Positions 58,200-64,000 of a stretch of 64,000 bases of DNA are shown here, piece after piece. The position numbers and the translations under genes were made by a program. Numbering within the stretch: the stretch's first letter is position 1; every line of letters starts with the position of its first letter. Where the stretch lies: NCBI GenBank assembly GCA_963402885.1, contig OY727093.1, positions 27,031,409-27,095,408 on the forward strand. The letters are read 5' to 3'. The notes under the pieces were generated by a model that ran no database searches, was not told where the DNA came from, and saw nothing but the letters and a program-made list of their open reading frames with translations. The stretch is from Antedon bifida. Lineage: Eukaryota; Echinodermata; Crinoidea; Comatulida; Antedonidae.

Positions 58200-59156
58200 G
58201 AGATAATGCTCAGTTTACTAGTTGACGTTATTATGATCAATATCAGAGTTGCAAACTTGCAATTAGGGGACTGTTTTTTGTTAGGTTAGGCAATCAACCT
58301 ATCATTGTTTTCAGCGCCACACCCACCTACAGTCCTGTTGATGAAATACGTTTCCTTTTTTACAGCAATGACATGCGATGTCCACTTTCGCGGGTAGGTC
58401 ATTACAACCCACCGCCCGAGCTGTTGACCTCATGATTGATATCCAGTTGCTGGATAGATAGTGGGAGCCATAGGTGGGTCACTTCCTGTTGATCAGGCTA
58501 ACCACTCCCTTCAAGGTCGAGACCTTCCTGGGCGGCAGGGAGACCACTCCTTGAGGAATTCAAGTGGTGGGTCTTCATCCAGTATGTGCGCTTCTCCCAC
58601 AAAACAGATTGTCCTTTGCTGTGCCCTGTCCCAAGGTGCACACCGCTATAGGACAGAGGTAGTTATTCGCGGTCACCATTCGTCTTTGTTAGGTTGGTGA
58701 CGGGCTGTGACCTTTTCGCTGGTCACCAGTCGCTGCCGTCCTGACCTGCCTTAGGTCGGCGCTGACAGCGGGTGGTGACGGTGGTGAGACGCTTGTCAAT
58801 GTGACTTCAGTGGATAATGGATGGCGTCCAACGTGAGCCCTAGTGGCGTGGCCTCCTCGAGCCTACCGCCCTTGGTTGGATCCGTCCCGGCGGTCATTTG
58901 CTCAGCTGCTTCCTGGCTGGTGTTGACGCTTGCCTGGATCTCCGAGGAGCAGCGTCACGTGACGGATCGGTTGATTCTCTCATCCGGAAGTCAGTCGCTC
59001 CAAAACCCGATTATTTTGCTATAATCATGCGCTGCTTGACCAGGCCGCCGAGGTCCCGGCCATCCAGCTTGCAGGTGATTCTATCGGAGCTGATAGCCTG
59101 TGTCACTTGTCTTGCCATGATCCTCCTGATCAAATCCTGCGCCAGGAGATAATGTT
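58200..59156. other. GC-rich block, probable 5' region of the adjacent LINE
   Basis: Noticeably richer in G and C than its surroundings and directly upstream (minus sense) of the ORF1 remnant. Several short open frames occur on both strands, but none carries a recognisable motif. Most simply the LINE 5' UTR or promoter. Confidence 0.4.
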
Positions 59157-60327
59157 TAAATAAATAAAAATCCTAATCTTTATAGTATAATAAACAATAG
59201 TTTGCATTATATATAAAGTGTATACAGTGATGGCATTGTCTCAACAATATTTAGCAGTAGCCAATTAAAAGAAACTATTAAAAATTAAATTGATACATTA
59301 ACAGCTGTGCTATTAATTAATTAATTTGTTTATTTTTATTTAGGTTTTAAAATGGCAAGTCTGTATAATCAGACGAAAAAAACAATTGGCCTATAAATAC
59401 AATAACAATATGTGTAAAAAACAATTATGTACATTAAAAAGGGAAATAAGCAGCTTTTGGATCACACTGGTCAGACAATTATTCTGCATTGATTTTTTTC
59501 TTTGTAATGATGAATTGATCCTGTAACTCGGTTAGTCCAGGTCTACTATAAATGTCTGCAATGGTGCTGTAACTTTGTTAGTCCAGGTCACTACTGTAAA
59601 GTTTGTAATTATAAGCCTGATATTTGGTTATCACATTTTCCTTGGTTACTGACTTTAAGTATGTTTTGTTGGATCTTGTGCAATGTTGGTGTTACTATTT
59701 TTGTTAACACCTTTCGCACTCAATGGATTGACAATTAACATGTTTGTTACGGTTAAGGCCTACCCGTGTCTGTCTGATTCGATCTACCTGCCTTGCCTAT
59801 CCAAGACGTTTTGATTTTATTTTGAAAAATGATCAGTTATTTTTAAATGTTGTAAACTCCACTCGTCCGGGAATTTCATTATCAGCAATGTAAGCATTGT
59901 TCAAGGAAACGTTCTAAAAATTAACTTAAATAGCTGGCCAAAATACTTGCTGATGTTACATTGATATCAAAAAGTAAAACAATTACCAATAACAGAAGAC
60001 ATATTATATTAATTCATTGTTACATTTTTATTTATTTGTAGTATAACAAAATGATAATCAATTATTAACTACTATGAAATAAATTGTGTGGGCCAACGCA
60101 TTATTATATTAAATTATAACTCTGCATTATTTATTGTTATTTTTTTTATCAATCAATGTTAACGTTATTCGTTTGTATTATTTGTTCGGTTATTGTCTAT
60201 CAAATCAGATAGAATCATGTGTTAAATGATAAGCAAAATATTCAACTTGTCTAAAACAAAAATCGGTTGCCTTAGAAAGATACCATTCGTTTATACATGG
60301 AGGTATAAAAAACCTCCTTGGTTTATA
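59157..60327. other. AT-rich stretch, nothing recognised
   Basis: No coding frame, splice-bounded exon or clear repeat was seen. Confidence 0.5.
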
Positions 60328-60552
60328 TCAATTATCATTTATCCAGCGCTCTTCTTCGTCCCACCAAGGACATGAAGACAAACGTAATAAACAGCGTATA
60401 CCATCTGTTCCTCTGCGCATGATGTCATGCCCATTCAAACCTAAAAAAGGGACGTTGATTTTATTAAAAATCTTAAACGAGCTACGAATATATTCTGTAC
60501 AAACACATTCAATATCACAAGTGATCGATGATGGATTGATATTTTCGAACAT
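60328..60552 (-). other. Open frame of uncertain status, possible terminal exon
   Basis: Minus-strand frame of up to 74 codons ending GHDIMRRGTDGIRCLLRL, then CPWWDEEERWINDN and a stop. A possible acceptor (ttttttag) lies near 60440. Composition is more protein-like than surrounding frames, but the family is not recognised and no partner exon was found. Confidence 0.25.
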
Positions 60553-60818
60553 CTATAACTTACACATGACGTTTTGACACATAAATCGCCAAAAGTAGTT
60601 TGTGGAAAAGACTAGTGAGGAAATCATACGTCTCACGAACGCAATGTGAAACATTATAATATCAACATAGAGTCGTCCCTTATGGTAGCAAAGCCTGTGT
60701 TCCACAAGAGAAATGTATTTGCGCGAATCTAAAGCTCCAGCGAATACGCATGCGTATTCATGTTTCCATCTTCTAAATCTTTTTTTTTTGCGAAACGAAC
60801 AATTGCGCAACCAATGAG

Positions 60819-61978
60819 TATGGAACGCCTCCTCTGCCTTCAGTTCACAATGGTCATGCAGTACACACCAATGGTCATGCAGTACACACCAATGGTCATG
60901 CAGTACACACCAATCGTCATTCACATTTATCATGCAGTACACACCAATCGTCATGCAGTACACACCAATGGTCATGCAGTACACACCAATGGTCATGCAG
61001 TACACACCAATCGTCATGCAGTACACACCAATCGTCATGCAGTACACACCAAACATCATGCAGTACACACCAATCGTCATGCAGTACACACCAAACATCA
61101 TGCAGTACACACCAAACATCATGCAGTACACACCAATGGTCATGCAGTACACACCAATTGTCATGCAGTACACACCAATCGTCATGCAGTACACACCAAT
61201 CGTCATGCAGTGAAATATTGCGTAATTTATACCGCCACCTATCGACAAAATCGAATATCACGTGACGTTTATTAGACGGCTGTAAAACTAGGCCATCGAC
61301 TCTAAGATTTCTTTTATGTTTGACATACTGTACTTATTTTAACCGCTACACATCTCTGTGAATGCTCTGTTTTTTATATATACAATAATTTATTATGCGA
61401 GACACAGGCGCAGCTAGGAGGCCATTGCAATTATTGAATTCCATAAAAGAAGTTTAAATAGTCTTAGTTTTACAGCCGTCTAATAAACCTCACGTGATAT
61501 TCGATTTTGTCGATAGGTGGCGGTATAAATTACGCAATATTTGACTGCACGACGATTGGTGTGTACTGCATGACAATTGGTGTGTACTGCATGATGTTTG
61601 GTGTGTACTGCATGACGATTGGTGTGTACTGCATGACGATTGGTGTGTACTGCATGATAAATGTGAACGACGATTGGTGTGTACTGCATGACAATTGGTG
61701 TGTACTGCATGACCATTGGTGTGTACTGCATGACGATTGGTGTGTACTGCATGACGATTGGTGTGTACTGCATGACGAATGGTGTGTACTGCATGATGTT
61801 TGGTGTGTACTGCATGACGATTGGTGTGTACTGCATGACGATTGGTGTGTACTGCATGACGATTGGTGTGTACTGCATGACGATTGGTGTGTACTGCATG
61901 ACGATTGGTGTGTACTGCATGACGATTGGTGTGTACTGCATGATAAATGTGAACTGAAGGCAGAGGAGGCGTTCCATA
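60819..61978. mobile_element. Foldback element with 21-bp tandem-repeat arms
   Basis: Inverted arms 60819-61290 and 61465-61978 flank a 174-bp spacer. Both outer ends carry TATGGAACGCCTCCTCTGCC or its complement. Each arm then holds about 14 to 19 copies of a 21-bp repeat (catgcagtacacaccaatSgt) and an inner unique segment of about 80 bp. The design resembles Foldback/Galileo-type transposons. Because the repeat length is a multiple of 3, several long open frames run through both strands; they are by-products, not genes. Confidence 0.75.
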
Positions 61979-62584
61979 AATGAGAGCTTAGAAAACGAGT
62001 CACGACGTCGTTCATGAGCACTCATGTGAATCGAACAGCTCAGCAGAAAAACGACGCAATGAAAATGAAAATCGCAGATATCGCTCATGCAGTACAAAGG
62101 AGAAATTTTTCTCTGCGAAACATTATTAAATTCGCGCAAATAAATTTGCCTAGTGGACAACTGGCTCTATACAATATATTGCTAATAAAACATAAATATT
62201 GACAATAATTATAAGTTATTGTAATACTTAAAACATTTTTTAGTTCCGTCCCAAGGTCTAATCATAAAAAAGATATCAAATATTAATTTCGATATACTTC
62301 CTAAGTTTCAAAACTTACAACATTACTGTATATTATTATACCTAAATTTATTATTATTTTGTTTAACATTTTGTTAAATATGTCGTATTTTCATACAATT
62401 TCATTATTAATTGACAAATTACAAAAACATAAAGGTTATTTGGTGTCCTCTTGTAAAATTATGTTTTGTTGAGCTACGATGTTTTGATAAGATAGCGACA
62501 ATATTATTAAATTTTCTTACGTGATTCGTATTTCTCTTCGTCTGTAGAGAAAGAAAGGAACATTAGCCTATGCTTTTCAGCCGC

Positions 62585-62925
62585 CTGCAAACGCGACTCT
62601 ATAGCTCACTATGTCGGTCGGTCGGTAAACATTACCTCAAAATTGCGCACGCGACTGGGCTAGCCATGTATTGTATATGGCCTTGTTGTTATATAAAAAC
62701 GTAAAGCATTATTTAGTATATATCATTTACATCTCTACTTCTTAAACTTCATATTTGAAATATGAAGTGAAATTCAAATTAACTTCAAATGTAATTTTAG
62801 TCGCGTGCAATGCGACACTATACAGCTCACTATGTCGGTCGGTCGGTCTGTTGGTAGTTCGGTCGGTCGGTCGGTAAACACTAACTTCAGCACGTGACTG
62901 CAGCCATGTATATGGCCTTGTTCTT
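62585..62925. repeat. CGGT-bearing interspersed repeats (two copies)
   Basis: Copies at 62585-62690 and about 62800-62925 share ACTATGTCGGTCGGTCGGT, AAACATTA/AAACACTAAC and GCAGCCATGTATATGGCC. Others lie at 51826-51922, 24487-24700 (an intron next to the lectin exon) and, partly, 160-290. Confidence 0.75.
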
Positions 62926-63610
62926 ATGTTTTGTTTTCTTTTCCTTGTTGCAATACTGTAACGAGAATCAAACAAATCATGGAGAAAATAAAGCACATTG
63001 TACCTACCACTTTTGACAAATTTTTCTAGAAAAAAAAATAAAAGAAAACATTTAATAGCAATAGCGATAGTCCTATAGCAGATACGTTATTCCTTAATTA
63101 CTGAACTAAAATGAATTATAGAAGACTTTATAGGTAAATATTTAGAGTTATAACCAATGAGCACATGTAGTAATCTATATCTTTGTATAATATTAGGATT
63201 TTAAATTAACATGCGTTTTCATAATATTGTAAACAATTAATAAACGTATTAGTACTTTGTTGTCCTGAATATGATGCGTCTGCAGATTGTGCGTTCAAAG
63301 TACACATCAGTAAGACAATCAACAACGAGGTTTGTAGGATGCTAAAACAGAATTAAAAGTGAATAGCAATCAAACATTTAATTACGAACAGTACTGATTT
63401 AATAATAGTATTATTGAAATAAAATGTGGTTAGAAATTAGAAATCTTTAAAATTCAATTCAATTTCTTTATTGCTGCAAATGCCATCAAGGGCTAATATC
63501 CTCTTAAACATACTACATCTAACAAACATAATTATACATATTTACATTTAAAATTTAAACACATAACAATTATAGTTATTTTAATTGTAGTTTTACGTCG
63601 TAATTAGATG

Positions 63611-63782
63611 TTTTGCCCTACTCTGACGTAATTTGTACTTTATACTAAGTACATTTGAGAATACTTGCGAAATCTAGAGGTCGTGGGTTCGAGTCCCACC
63701 CGAGAACTACTTGCGAATTTTTTCGCAGCTATTCTCAAATGTACTTAGTATAAAGTACAAATTACGTCAGAGTAGGGCAAAA
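63611..63782. mobile_element. Palindromic element with a tRNA T-arm in its loop
   Basis: Near-perfect arms of about 50 bp (TTTTGCCCTACTCTGACGTA...and complement). The central part contains GTGGGTTCGAGTCCCAC, a perfect tRNA T-stem and loop, but no acceptor, D or anticodon arm. Confidence 0.75.
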
Positions 63783-63811
63783 TTATAGTTATTACTACTG
63801 TAGTTGTTATC

Positions 63812-64000
63812 TATATATAAATTATGGTTAATTCTGACATAGGCGAGCACAATGAAAAACTTCGGTACTAATCTCCGCCTTGGATACCTACCTTATCTAT
63901 CTCAGATGTACCGCGAAACGTAGATTTTATAACATTAGATTCCACTATTACGATATTGTTCTATATTTCTATCTTAGGAAGATATTATAAAGGGTTTTAT
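63812..64000. repeat. Interspersed repeat family, copy 3 (cut by window end)
   Basis: Matches the start of the 55707 copy (ATTATGGTTAATTCTGACAT) and runs off the window. Confidence 0.75.

Noticed and set aside
60553..62160. Several long open frames (up to about 230 codons) on both strands
   Set aside because: They arise because the 21-bp repeat is a multiple of 3 and lacks stops in several frames. Periodic 7-residue peptides in many frames are a repeat artefact.

Overview
This is an AT-rich animal genome segment with spliced genes, separated single-domain exons with GT/AG borders, many short palindromic transposons, SINE and LINE remnants, and frequent 'taggcct' motifs. The HYR (hyalin repeat) array together with Link-domain and C-type-lectin domains fits a deuterostome invertebrate, most likely an echinoderm. 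That placement is inference; no marker gene settles it.

Main gene (minus strand, about 26.3 kb down to 5.4 kb): an adhesion G-protein-coupled receptor rebuilt here from 33 exons whose splice phases all agree. From the N-terminal side it encodes two HYR modules, one C-type lectin domain, twelve more HYR modules, a GAIN region with a GPS motif, seven transmembrane helices (six exons), four short cytoplasmic-tail exons and a Ser/Asp/Glu-rich final exon. The modelled exons give about 1,920 codons. The signal-peptide exon was not found. The final acidic exon is present twice in tandem (5443-5624 and 4803-4984).

Duplicate of the receptor (minus strand, 32.1-41.1 kb): six exons equivalent to TM5-TM7 and the tail, colinear with the main gene. 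One exon has a net 5-nt loss that breaks the frame, and TM1-TM4 and the ectodomain are missing. It is interrupted by a LINE and a 3.4-kb palindromic element, so it is probably a decayed partial duplicate.

Second intact gene (plus strand, 44.8-49.2 kb): three exons encoding a signal peptide, a PAN/apple-like domain and three tandem Link domains, with a stop and no membrane anchor. Its 2.8-kb second intron holds a broken LINE, a SINE and a 514-bp MITE. A tandemly duplicated 276-bp unit with CCAAT, CRE-like and TATA-like motifs follows.

The rest (1-3.7 kb, 26.4-32 kb, 50-64 kb) is repeat-rich and gene-poor: LINE ORF1 and RT fragments, tRNA-derived SINEs, TTAA-flanked MITEs, minisatellites, a CGGT-bearing interspersed family, and a foldback element at 60.8-62.0 kb whose inverted arms are made of 21-bp tandem repeats. 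No bacterial-type genes, CRISPR array or intact tRNA gene were seen. A lectin/HYR receptor lying beside a secreted Link-domain protein suggests carbohydrate or matrix recognition as a local theme, but any functional connection between them is speculation.
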